Shown: positions 25,002 to 33,104 of the stretch, piece by piece | Layout: every line of letters begins with the position of its first letter | How positions within the stretch are numbered: the stretch's first letter is position 1 | Assembly (NCBI RefSeq): GCF_900115465.1 | Contig: NZ_FOWN01000030.1 | Coordinates: 1 to 35,584, forward strand | Source: Halolactibacillus alkaliphilus | GTDB taxonomy: Bacteria; Bacillota; Bacilli; Bacillales; Amphibacillaceae | Direction of reading: 5' to 3' | DNA: 35,584 nucleotides | Program-made: the position numbers and the translations under genes | Notes under the pieces: generated by a model | The model's database searches: none | Seen by the model: the letters and a program-made list of their open reading frames with translations, nothing else | Told to the model about the DNA's origin: nothing

Positions 25002-25057
25002 TTATTATCTCCCCTTTATTGTTTGTCTTTTTTAAATTTTCAGAATATATGACGATT

Positions 25058-25066
25058 ATTATATCA
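25058..25066 (-). promoter_or_regulatory. Extended -10 of the ABC importer operon
   Basis: Minus strand TGA-TATAAT (25058-25066), a perfect -10 with TGn extension, about 57 nt upstream of the TTG start codon. The -35 is poor. Confidence 0.6.
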
Positions 25067-25189
25067 TATACAAACAGTTTAGGGTATATGTTTTTTAAAT
25101 AATCAAAAAATTACACCGAATTGTACTCACACCATGATTCGTCCTATCGAGATTCAACATTGAGCGTCTAACTACCCTTAGAAACTTTA

Positions 25190-25219
25190 TGCCCCTCAGA
25201 AAATATTTTCTAAGGGGCA
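25190..25219 (-). terminator. Hairpin after the sulfurtransferase gene
   Basis: 14-bp stem (25190-25203 with 25206-25219, one G-T pair) ending TGCCCC/GGGGCA. The following minus-strand sequence TAAAGTTTC is not a strong T run, so termination may be partial. An alternative pairing with CCCTTAGAAA near 25176-25185 is possible. Confidence 0.65.
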
Positions 25220-25235
25220 TGTCAGTTAAACATGT

Positions 25236-26060
25236 TTATTCTTTTTCTACCGGTAGTTCCGGGTAGCTAATCCAGTCACTAAAACTGCCTGGATAGAGCT
25301 TTACATTTTTATAACCTAGAAATTTTAAAGCCAGATAATTCATACAAGCAGACACACCTGACCCACAAGACAAAATAATTTCGTCCTCTTTGCTTAAGTC
25401 TTTAAACACAGATTCGAGTTCACTTTTTGTCTTCCAAGTCCCATCTTCATTAAGTACTTGCTGCCAGTCATAACATTTAGCGCCAGGTATATGCCCTTTT
25501 TTATGATACAACGGTTCAGTCAGTCCTAAATAACGTTCTAAACTTCTCGCATCAGTTAAAGTAATATTAAAGTCATCTTTATGCTCAATCACGTAGTCAA
25601 TATCCACGACCAGTTCGTTATTTCTAACAAATGGCGTTGTTGATTTTTCTTTTCGTCTGACAACATTTGTAACTGGGTAATTCAGTTTCTCCCAGCGATC
25701 AAAACCTCCATTTAAAACATAGACGGTCGGATGCTGGTAATGATCAAACAACCAATACAAACGCGCGGCAAACATGGCGTTGCCTTGGTCATAAATAACT
25801 ACTTTAGTATCATTTGCAACGCCAATTTGGCGCAATTTCTCAATAAATACAACTTCATCCGGTAACGGATGATTGCCCCCATGCTTTTTTTGTACACCGG
25901 ATAAATCTTTATTTAAATCAAAATAGACGGCTCCGGGTATGTGCGATGTTTGGAAAAGTTCTCTCCCTTTTGAGGGATCTAATAATTCGAATCTTGTATC
26001 AATAATCGTATATTCATCGATAGATTTTAATAACGTTTCTGGCTCGATTAAAAATGTCAT
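25236..26060 (-). CDS. 3-mercaptopyruvate-type sulfurtransferase
   Basis: 274 aa, two rhodanese domains (about 10-130 inactive, about 150-270 active). The active-site loop CGSGVS begins at Cys232; the GSG form is typical of 3-mercaptopyruvate sulfurtransferases rather than thiosulfate:cyanide enzymes (CRKG). Conserved DTRFELLDP and HIPGAVYFDLN are in the first domain, HIPGAKCYDW in the second. The ATG at 26060 has GGAGG upstream and lies one base after the stop codon of the membrane-protein gene, so the two are coupled. An in-frame start at 26123 inside that gene is rejected. Confidence 0.93.
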   Translation of the reverse strand: MTFLIEPETLLKSIDEYTIIDTRFELLDPSKGRELFQTSHIPGAVYFDLNKDLSGVQKKHGGNHPLPDEVVFIEKLRQIGVANDTKVVIYDQGNAMFAARLYWLFDHYQHPTVYVLNGGFDRWEKLNYPVTNVVRRKEKSTTPFVRNNELVVDIDYVIEHKDDFNITLTDARSLERYLGLTEPLYHKKGHIPGAKCYDWQQVLNEDGTWKTKSELESVFKDLSKEDEIILSCGSGVSACMNYLALKFLGYKNVKLYPGSFSDWISYPELPVEKE

Positions 26061-26061
26061 C

Positions 26062-26592
26062 CTAAATAACCTCCAATGAACGGAACTTATTAATTCTAAA
26101 GAGTAGCATGACTTCAAAAACAATAAGCATAACTACAAGTGCCAATGCAATGACAGCCAAAATTTCTACTTGAACAAAAACAACGAGTAAATTCACGATG
26201 AAACTTAAACTAAAGGCCACAAAATAGCCTTTGCGCAAGTTGGTTACACCGTCAATATACCCCCGATCTTCGTGTGCCGTCGCTCTACTATGTAATAATT
26301 TAAAAATTTCAAGCAGTGTCATCAAGTGAAACGCACGTGTAATAACCCAACTTAGCGTTGCTATATCACTTAGATAATCAGAGATCGCAAACGTATTAAT
26401 TAAAACTAGAATGGCACCAACAATGGGATAAATAAGCTGTAAATTCATCCCTTGTTTTTGATTGTATTGATGAAAACTAAAGGCTATTAAACCATATCCA
26501 ACACTATCAAACAATAAATCAAAACCAAATACATCAATATTAAATAATACGATGATATAACCTATCATCAATATTGTCATAATTTTTTTCAT
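26062..26592 (-). CDS. Membrane protein of unknown function
   Basis: 176 aa, not recognised. Two short hydrophobic segments at the start (about 3-22 and 26-42), then about three more (about 50-70, 122-142, 144-166) with a hydrophilic loop near 95-115 (LLHSRATAHEDRGYIDG). It has a good ribosome site (TAGGAGG). It sits between fni and the sulfurtransferase gene, 49 nt after fni, with a small ACGAAAAA/TTTTTCGT hairpin in that gap that could partly separate it from the carotenoid genes. Whether it acts with the sulfurtransferase (for example as a membrane partner) is not known. Confidence 0.75.
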   Translation of the reverse strand: MKKIMTILMIGYIIVLFNIDVFGFDLLFDSVGYGLIAFSFHQYNQKQGMNLQLIYPIVGAILVLINTFAISDYLSDIATLSWVITRAFHLMTLLEIFKLLHSRATAHEDRGYIDGVTNLRKGYFVAFSLSFIVNLLVVFVQVEILAVIALALVVMLIVFEVMLLFRINKFRSLEVI

Positions 26593-26641
26593 ATAATCCT
26601 CCTACGAAAAACACGTCGATTTTTCGTTAGTATACCACACC

Positions 26642-27667
26642 TTAACTCAGAATAACACGCGGTGACTGCTTGAGCGCTTCAATTGATGCATGCCCTAAAC
26701 CAAACATCGCCATCTTAAGTTCTAATTCCCTCACTGCCATCGTCTCTATAACAGCATCGACAGAATCTGTCGCTTCTTTCAAGATACCGCGCGCGTAACC
26801 AACGACATCTGCACCTAGCCCAAGAGCTTTAGCAGCATCAACCCCATTACGCATGCCTCCAGAAGCAAAAACCGGTACTGCAACATGAGACCTTACCGCC
26901 CGAAGACTCTCAACTGTTGGGATTCCCCAAGACGAAAATGCTTCAGCCGCTTGCTTTTTTATCGGATCATGAGAACGAAGTTTTTCTACTTGAGACCAAC
27001 TAGTGCCACCAGCTCCTGCAACATCAATAAACTGAACACCAATCGACTCTAGTCGCTTAGCAAGTTCTCCATCGATACCAAAACCAACTTCCTTCACACC
27101 GACAGGCACATCAAGGACCTGAATCAGTGCTGCGATCTTTGGAATTAAGTGTTCAAAATTTGTATCGCCACCTGTTTGAATCAACTCTTGAATGGAGTTT
27201 AAATGAAGAACAAGTGCTGTTGCTTCCGTTTGGTCAACAATGGTTTGACACATGACTTCAGTAAAACCATAGTTAAGTTGAACAGCCCCCAAATTAGCAA
27301 TGATAGGAATCGTCGGCGCAAAGGGGCGTACTTTAAATGATTGCTTAAATTGTTCATCTTCAATTAACGCACGGGTCGAACCGAGCGCAAATGCCCATCC
27401 TCTATCCTCACACGCTCTTGCTAAATGTTCATTAATACTTCCCGCAAGGGCGGCTCCACCTGTCATTGAACTAATTAAAAACGGGGTTTTTAGGGTTTGA
27501 TTAAACAAAGTTGTCTCTAGTGATACATCATCAAAGTTGATTTCTGGTAATGCGTTATGGATCAAGCGGACTTTCTCAAACCCTGTCGTAATATCTTCAC
27601 CTAACACCTCATCAGTAAGACACCATTTGATGTGCTCTGCTTTTCTTTTATGAATTTCTTCTGACAT
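26642..27667 (-). CDS. fni: Type 2 isopentenyl-diphosphate isomerase
   Basis: 341 aa, FMN-dependent enzyme interconverting IPP and DMAPP, the building blocks of carotenoids. TIM barrel with RKAEHIKWCL at 8-17, the FMN-binding loops SSMTGGA, and VAGAGGTSW (about 215-223), plus FASGGMRNGVDAAKALGLGAD near the C-terminus. The start has AAGGAGG upstream. It lies 48 nt after crtM, so the operon supplies its own isoprenoid balance. Family type 2 (Bacillus/Staphylococcus style), not the zinc-dependent Idi. Confidence 0.96.
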   Translation of the reverse strand: MSEEIHKRKAEHIKWCLTDEVLGEDITTGFEKVRLIHNALPEINFDDVSLETTLFNQTLKTPFLISSMTGGAALAGSINEHLARACEDRGWAFALGSTRALIEDEQFKQSFKVRPFAPTIPIIANLGAVQLNYGFTEVMCQTIVDQTEATALVLHLNSIQELIQTGGDTNFEHLIPKIAALIQVLDVPVGVKEVGFGIDGELAKRLESIGVQFIDVAGAGGTSWSQVEKLRSHDPIKKQAAEAFSSWGIPTVESLRAVRSHVAVPVFASGGMRNGVDAAKALGLGADVVGYARGILKEATDSVDAVIETMAVRELELKMAMFGLGHASIEALKQSPRVILS

Positions 27668-27715
27668 AGGGTCGTCGCCTCCTTCTCATACATCATGCTA
27701 CGCATAACGATAAAG

Positions 27716-28546
27716 TCATTGGTTTATTTGGTTAAACAACGCTAACTTCCGTTTATCTTTTACGATGGCTCGCTGAGTGAATACTTGGTAGTCATTTTCT
27801 TTTACGACTTGGATTATTTCTCGATAATAGCGTGCTGCCAACTTTAAAGTGAACGCACTTTTTTTAGGGTATTTATCGATATAAGCCAAACCTTCTGTAA
27901 ACCATTGATCCGCTTGCTCTGTTAAATCATCAATGACCGCTTTAAATGAGGCGTTCACTTGTTTTTGATGAAACATATCGAGCGTATATCCATGACGATC
28001 AAACACTTCCTTTGGCAGGTAACGACGATTTAACGTCATATCTTGTCCGACATCGCGAATAATATTGACAATCTGCATTCCTTTACCTAGCTGAATGCCC
28101 GCTTTTACTAACTCATCTGTCGGTTCTGGATGTAGGATAGGAATAAGCATTTCACCGACACTGCCAGCGACACGGTAACAATAATCTTCTAACTCTGCCA
28201 TCGTTTGATACTCAGTTTGTTCAAAATCTAATAATTGTCCACTCATTTGAACATAATAGGGCGCTTTCGTAAGCGGAAATGCTTGAAAAGCCCAGCGCAA
28301 TGCTTCCCAAATAAAGTGACCTTCCGCGTGATCTAAATCATCAAAGTAGGTTTTGATCTCATCAATCGTATACGGTGATGTCTCTGGTTCATCCACTGCG
28401 TCATCTATTAGTCGGCAAAATGAATAGACAACATACACCGCTTCGCGCTGTTTTCGTGGTAAAAATTTAAACGCCTGATAAAAGCTCGATGATCCTTGTT
28501 TCATCATTACTTTCGCTTGTTCACGCAAGTCTTTCTGTAAATGCAT
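27716..28546 (-). CDS. crtM: Dehydrosqualene (4,4'-diapophytoene) synthase
   Basis: 276 aa, head-to-head condensation of two farnesyl-PP to 4,4'-diapophytoene, the first step of C30 carotenoids. Both Mg-PP motifs are present: DDAVD at 48-52 and NIIRDVGQD at 161-169. Length and motif spacing match staphylococcal CrtM. The start lies 3 nt after the crtN stop with GAGGAG upstream, so it is tightly coupled. C40 phytoene synthase CrtB is a relative; the CrtN neighbours favour the C30 route. Confidence 0.95.
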   Translation of the reverse strand: MHLQKDLREQAKVMMKQGSSSFYQAFKFLPRKQREAVYVVYSFCRLIDDAVDEPETSPYTIDEIKTYFDDLDHAEGHFIWEALRWAFQAFPLTKAPYYVQMSGQLLDFEQTEYQTMAELEDYCYRVAGSVGEMLIPILHPEPTDELVKAGIQLGKGMQIVNIIRDVGQDMTLNRRYLPKEVFDRHGYTLDMFHQKQVNASFKAVIDDLTEQADQWFTEGLAYIDKYPKKSAFTLKLAARYYREIIQVVKENDYQVFTQRAIVKDKRKLALFNQINQ

Positions 28547-28549
28547 TGA

Positions 28550-30013
28550 TTATTCTCCTCTATCTATCGCGTCTGCGAGTAGTTTAGCCCCTTGCATTAC
28601 AATAGGAACACCACCACCTGGGTGCACACTTGCCCCAACCGCATATAATCCTTTAATTGTCGGATGAACAACTTGAGGACGAAAAGCACCTGATTGAGAT
28701 AGTAGTGGACTGACTCCAAAACTGCCGCCTAAATATAACCCATCCGCTTCAGCATCTCTTGGCGTACGCACTTTGATCCACTCAATGTGTTGAGTCAGCC
28801 CTTCATAAGCCACTTCTTCCAACCAAGTAAGCTGTTTGTTCACAAAGGCATCAAGTGCCTCTTTAGTAGGATTTATCACCGTTGGCACTGGTATGAGCAC
28901 ATATAATGTACTGAGGTCAGCTGTCGTTTGTTCAATCGGGGCAGGATTGAACACATAAAGTGAAGGATCTTTCGGTAACGCATCTGCATGCATAACATCT
29001 TCCATATAATGATTAAAATCTCTCGACATGAAAAATTGATGCGTCAATTGATCGGGGTATTGCTTTGAAAGACCTAAATAGATCATTACACAGCCACTAG
29101 ATGGCTTTAATGGGCGCTCCAGTACTTTGTGTTGATCTATTAATCCTTCAATTGTCGGATAGTCACCATTATATACTACTTTATCATAAAAGACCTGGTC
29201 ACCGGAAGCAACCAAACCCTTTATCTGATTATTTTCAACAATAAGTTTAGAGACGGGTACTTCTTTTTTAACAACGACACCTATCTCAGTTAAATATCCC
29301 TCTAGTTTTGGAATAAGTGAATAATATCCACCTTTAACGTACCACACACCAAAAGCGTGTTCACTATATGAAATAAGCCCATATAAAGCAGGTACTTGAT
29401 GCGGCGCCCCGCCAATATAGAGCGTTTGTAAACTGTAGGCATCCCTCAGCCGTTGGTCATCAAAAAAGCGGGATAAATAATCGGTCACCGTTCGATAGGA
29501 TTTTGATTTCAATACAAACTTTAAATTAGTTAGTGATAAGAAGTCTCGTTTTGATTGGAAATCACGCGATAAAAAAGCACCAACACCGAAATGATAGACG
29601 TCCTCCATTTCAGCTAAGTATCGCTCAAATCCTTTGACATCAAAAGGAAACTTCTTGTTTATCTCATTTTTTGTCGCTTCTTTGTCACGGTATTTACGGA
29701 ATGTTGTCCCATCTTTAAAATGAATATCGTAGACGGGATCAATGGGTAATAACTCGTATCGATCTTCTGTAAATCCTACGTCATTTAAAATTGATTTCAG
29801 TAATTCCGGTAACAATACAATAGTTGGCCCTTGATCAATAATAAAACGCTCATTATTTTCATACGTTAAGCGGCCGCCAAGCTTGTGAGACCTCTCGTAT
29901 AACGTGACGTCGTGTCCTTGACGCTTCAAATAAAGTGCGGCAGTTATACCACCTATTCCACCACCTACAACTGCAATACGTGCCATTTTTTGCGATAAGT
30001 AAGCCTCGCTCAC
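28550..30013 (-). CDS. crtN: 4,4'-diapophytoene desaturase (CrtN)
   Basis: 487 aa, FAD-dependent desaturase of the CrtI/CrtN family. The dinucleotide-binding GGGIGG is at 17-22, with RSHKLGGRLTYE around 42-53, and the C-terminal FAD signature GLYAVGASVHPGGGVPIV near 455-472. The conserved LQTLYIGGAPHQVPALYGLI (about 194-213) is close to staphylococcal CrtN, which introduces double bases of conjugation to give diaponeurosporene. The start is GTG at 30013 with GGGAG upstream; the ATG nine codons later has no site nearby. First gene of crtN-crtM-fni. Confidence 0.9.
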   Translation of the reverse strand: MSEAYLSQKMARIAVVGGGIGGITAALYLKRQGHDVTLYERSHKLGGRLTYENNERFIIDQGPTIVLLPELLKSILNDVGFTEDRYELLPIDPVYDIHFKDGTTFRKYRDKEATKNEINKKFPFDVKGFERYLAEMEDVYHFGVGAFLSRDFQSKRDFLSLTNLKFVLKSKSYRTVTDYLSRFFDDQRLRDAYSLQTLYIGGAPHQVPALYGLISYSEHAFGVWYVKGGYYSLIPKLEGYLTEIGVVVKKEVPVSKLIVENNQIKGLVASGDQVFYDKVVYNGDYPTIEGLIDQHKVLERPLKPSSGCVMIYLGLSKQYPDQLTHQFFMSRDFNHYMEDVMHADALPKDPSLYVFNPAPIEQTTADLSTLYVLIPVPTVINPTKEALDAFVNKQLTWLEEVAYEGLTQHIEWIKVRTPRDAEADGLYLGGSFGVSPLLSQSGAFRPQVVHPTIKGLYAVGASVHPGGGVPIVMQGAKLLADAIDRGE

Positions 30014-30225
30014 TCATCTCCCTCCCCTTCTCATACATCAATTGAACGAACCCCCATCAATAACCCTTTCAGATCTTAGATGAAGGGTAACCATTAAGAT
30101 ACTATTAAAAATCATCAACAGGATGTATAGTCAACATTCTATGACTGAAGTTGCGAGTGTTCTCGACTATGTCCTAAACGCTGGCTATGCCTATCTTCAA
30201 CGCCAACAATTAATAATGCGATGAA

Positions 30226-30251
30226 TAAATAGCGAGACAACCGTCTCGCTA
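30226..30251 (-). terminator. Terminator after the upstream CrtN-like gene
   Basis: Perfect 9-bp stem TAGCGAGAC/GTCTCGCTA (30230-30238, 30243-30251), minus-strand tail TTTATTC. It separates this gene from crtN-crtM, which may have a separate promoter between 30014 and 30225 (TTGACT and TTGATG candidates on the minus strand near 30105-30135, not convincing). Confidence 0.8.
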
Positions 30252-30268
30252 CAATCACTTTGTTTTCT

Positions 30269-31759
30269 TTAATTTCTTATGACATATTGCTCATCTAATA
30301 ATCGCGCGCTAATGAGTGCCGATTGATAAATCGTTGGTAGTCCGCTGCCTGGATGCGTCCCCCCACCAACCAAAAATACATGGTCAACATCATCAAATTT
30401 ATTATGAGGACGGAAATACATCATTTGCGACAAATTATGGGCTAGATTAAATGTGGCCCCCTTATATACGTTGTAATCATCTTGCCAATTTTTCGGAGTA
30501 ATAACTTTCTCCACCTCGATATGTTGACGTAAATCTGCTAATCCTGGTTCTTTTTCTAATCGATTAAGCACTTTTTCGCGTAAAATCGGCGATTGTTTCT
30601 CCCAGTCAATATCCGCTTCTAAGTTGGGCACTGGAACAAGGATGTAAAGTGATGATTTACCTGATGGCGCTAAAGTTGCATCTAGTTTTGATGGGTTATG
30701 CACATAAATGGAGTCATCATTGGAGAGTATACCCCCTGACGTGACATTTTTGACATTTTCCTCATAATCTTCGGCAAATAAAATCATATGATGAGGTATA
30801 TCCAGAGGGCGATCAACGCCTAGATATAACATAAATGTAGACAAAGAGACCCCTTTTTTGTCAACTTTCTCTTTCTTATAACGTTTTAAGTCTTTTTGAT
30901 CGAAGAGATGAGTCACCGCATAGCCAAAATCCGCATTAATAACAACATCATCACTTATCTTCACTTGACCATTTTCCAATTCAACGCCTACCGCCTTTCC
31001 ACCTTCCACAAGAACACGCTTCACCGGTGTATTTAAATGAATCGTGCCACCAAGTTCAAGAACAACATCTGCCATCTTTTCTGACACTTGGCTCACACCG
31101 CCAGTCGGGTGAAACAAACCACCTGAATGTTCTAAATATGATAACATCGTAAAGGTACCTGGGCACTCCCATGCGGACATACCTAAATATTTCGACTGAA
31201 ATGAAAAGGCCCACTTTAAACGCTCGTCACTAAAATACTTTGATAAACAACTATACACTGTCTCAAAGGCATCTAAGTGTGGCAGGGCTCGAATCGCTTC
31301 TTTAGAAGTGTAATCTTTGAGCGAACCGAACGGTTTACGCAATAGATCACTGACCACCTCAAATTTCTTACCCTCTCGCTTTAAAAATCGCCAATAGCCC
31401 TCTCCATTTCCTGGGAAGATGCGTTCAATTTCTTCATAGGTCTTTTGGTGATTCCTACTTGGCTGGAATTCAACATCACCAAATTTCAAGGTATAGAGCG
31501 GATCGATTTCTGTCATTTCTATGTAATTTTTAATCTCACGGCCACTTTCAAAAAAAACTTCTTCTAATACTGACGGCATCATATAAAATGTTGGACCTAA
31601 ATCAAAGTGATAGTCACCTACTGTTAACCTTGAAGTTCTTCCTCCTACACATGAAGCTTTTTCATAAATATCTACTTGATATCCTTTATGTAATAATTGC
31701 ATGGCAATCGCGAGACCACCAGGTCCTGCTCCAATAACACTTACTGATTGATTTAACAT
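30269..31759 (-). CDS. CrtN-like carotenoid oxidoreductase, second paralogue
   Basis: 496 aa, same FAD desaturase/oxygenase superfamily as crtN. FAD-binding GAGPGG at 10-15, then YEKASCVGGRTSRL. FSFQSKYLGMSAWECPGTF matches the Bacillus lineage of phytoene-desaturase-like proteins, and the C-terminal FLVGGGTHPGSGLPT is intact. Clearly distinct from the 28550-30013 gene. Known relatives act as desaturases or as oxygenases/ketolases on diapolycopene-type substrates; the reaction cannot be assigned here. Start at ATG 31759 with GGGG just upstream; a GTG four codons earlier is possible. It is transcribed away from the CarH-type gene from the operator-bearing region. Confidence 0.85.
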   Translation of the reverse strand: MLNQSVSVIGAGPGGLAIAMQLLHKGYQVDIYEKASCVGGRTSRLTVGDYHFDLGPTFYMMPSVLEEVFFESGREIKNYIEMTEIDPLYTLKFGDVEFQPSRNHQKTYEEIERIFPGNGEGYWRFLKREGKKFEVVSDLLRKPFGSLKDYTSKEAIRALPHLDAFETVYSCLSKYFSDERLKWAFSFQSKYLGMSAWECPGTFTMLSYLEHSGGLFHPTGGVSQVSEKMADVVLELGGTIHLNTPVKRVLVEGGKAVGVELENGQVKISDDVVINADFGYAVTHLFDQKDLKRYKKEKVDKKGVSLSTFMLYLGVDRPLDIPHHMILFAEDYEENVKNVTSGGILSNDDSIYVHNPSKLDATLAPSGKSSLYILVPVPNLEADIDWEKQSPILREKVLNRLEKEPGLADLRQHIEVEKVITPKNWQDDYNVYKGATFNLAHNLSQMMYFRPHNKFDDVDHVFLVGGGTHPGSGLPTIYQSALISARLLDEQYVIRN

Positions 31760-31829
31760 GATTCCCCGCACCTTTCCTACTTATCCATGTATTTTTCGTG
31801 ACTTTTTCTTACATTCATTATATAATACC

Positions 31830-31873
31830 TGTATAACTTTTGTATAGAAATATACATTATTTTGTCGAATGTT
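31830..31873. promoter_or_regulatory. Candidate CarH/LitR operator: 11-bp-phased TGTATA repeats
   Basis: TGTATAACTTT (31830-31840), TGTATAGAAAT (31841-31851) and TGTCGAATGTT (31863-31873) start exactly 11, then 22 bp apart. The middle also forms a perfect 6-4-6 dyad TGTATA-gaaa-TATACA (31841-31856). Minus-strand promoter elements for the carotenoid gene (TCGACA at 31863-31868 or TATAAT at 31821-31826) lie within or beside it. CarH protomers bind about 11-bp direct repeats, so this is a good candidate. Confidence 0.6.
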
Positions 31874-31923
31874 ATGCTTTCTAGACAGAAAAGTTTAATT
31901 ACAGATAAATAACATCTAAACTA

Positions 31924-31952
31924 CAGACAAGTACTTTTAAATTACGTATATT
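31924..31952 (+). promoter_or_regulatory. Candidate promoter of the CarH-type gene
   Basis: CAGACA (31924-31929), 17-bp spacer, TATATT (31947-31952), 28 nt before the GTG start. Moderate match. Confidence 0.45.
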
Positions 31953-31979
31953 CTTATTTAGAAAAAAGGTGGTGTTATA

Positions 31980-32852
31980 GTGTACGGAATAAAACGAATT
32001 GCCGAATTAACAGGGGTTTCACCCATTACATTACGGGCTTGGGAGAACCGTTATGGCGTTATTTTACCTGACAGAACCGATGGCGGAACCCGCGTATATA
32101 CGGACAAACATTTAGAGGATTTACAGTGGGTAATTAAACAAAAAAATGATAATCATCTCTCCATTGGACAAGCTATGCTGGCACTTGAACAAAAACGCAA
32201 ACAAACTAAAAAAGCGCAAGTCTCATCTGCAGATTACCCGCGTTTTATTGATGGTTTGTTCTTACTCCTTAAACACCATCAATTAGATGAAGCGAGCGCC
32301 TATGTAGAAGAATTAAAAGAGTTAATCGAAATTGATCGTCTTTTCCATCAGATCTTCATCCCAATATTAACACGAATTGGGGAAGAATGGGAGAAAGGTA
32401 TCCTATCGGTAGCTGATGAACATTATATGAGCCACTTTATCCAGCAACAAATTGCTCATTACTTTTATCATTACGACGTGAAAGTAAAACGTGCAACAGC
32501 TATTGCCGTATGCCCTGTTGATGAGATGCATCAAATCGGATTATTGTTGTTTTCCATCTTCTTAAAGCAACATGGAATTGACGTCTTGTTCATCGGGGAA
32601 AAAACACCCCTTGATGATATAAAAACATTAATTGAGGATCATGATATCAGCTTAGCCGCTTTCTCACTTACTACCTCAAATGAACTAGATACAATTATTG
32701 ACTTTATTGATTTACTTAAGCAAGATTTCCCTGATTTAATTCTTGCTATCGGCGGTCAACAAACTAGCGCCTTACCCGAGCGCTTCCGTGACAATATTAT
32801 TAGTCATGACCCTGTTGATTGGGCCGCTTGGGTTATGAATACAATGGCTTAA
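31980..32852 (+). CDS. carH: CarH/LitR-type MerR regulator with cobalamin photoreceptor domain
   Basis: 290 aa. N-terminal MerR winged helix-turn-helix (1-70), with IAELTGVSPITLRAWENRYG and GTRVYTDKHLEDL. Next comes a helical B12-binding cap domain (about 85-165) with W137-x9-E147-H148, the CarH signature that packs over adenosylcobalamin. The cobalamin-binding Rossmann domain (about 172-290) has E182-x-H184-x-x-G187, His184 being the expected axial ligand. Relatives bind DNA as AdoCbl tetramers in the dark and fall off in light, derepressing carotenoid genes. The residue after Trp137 is Glu, where Thermus CarH has the His (132) used after photolysis. GTG start at 31980 with AAAGGTGG upstream. 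Divergent from the carotenoid genes. Confidence 0.9.
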   Translation: MYGIKRIAELTGVSPITLRAWENRYGVILPDRTDGGTRVYTDKHLEDLQWVIKQKNDNHLSIGQAMLALEQKRKQTKKAQVSSADYPRFIDGLFLLLKHHQLDEASAYVEELKELIEIDRLFHQIFIPILTRIGEEWEKGILSVADEHYMSHFIQQQIAHYFYHYDVKVKRATAIAVCPVDEMHQIGLLLFSIFLKQHGIDVLFIGEKTPLDDIKTLIEDHDISLAAFSLTTSNELDTIIDFIDLLKQDFPDLILAIGGQQTSALPERFRDNIISHDPVDWAAWVMNTMA

Positions 32853-32879
32853 TGCTGATTAAATTTAATTGCTACATTA

Positions 32880-32922
32880 AAACCATCGCGAAGGGCTATG
32901 ACGTCTTTTGTGATGGTTTTTT
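32880..32922 (+). terminator. Terminator of the CarH-type gene
   Basis: 15-bp stem with four G-T pairs (32880-32894 with 32905-32919) followed by TTTTTT including the stem end. Confidence 0.85.
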
Positions 32923-33104
32923 ATCTAAGAGCAGGTACCTTAACTGTTTTTAGCTTGTGAAACAAAAACAAGTCATCACTAAATAACTACAAACTAGCGC
33001 CAAATGCATCCAGTGTAAAAACATCGTACCTTTATTAAATAGTTTCTTTTCATAAATACTTCATGCTACACTTATTTAAAACACTATTAGGAGGATTAAC
33101 TTAT

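Noticed and set aside
25002-25235. Possible T-box leader for the TrpXYZ-like importer
   Set aside because: No T-box core sequence or specifier hairpin is visible; only an extended -10 was found.
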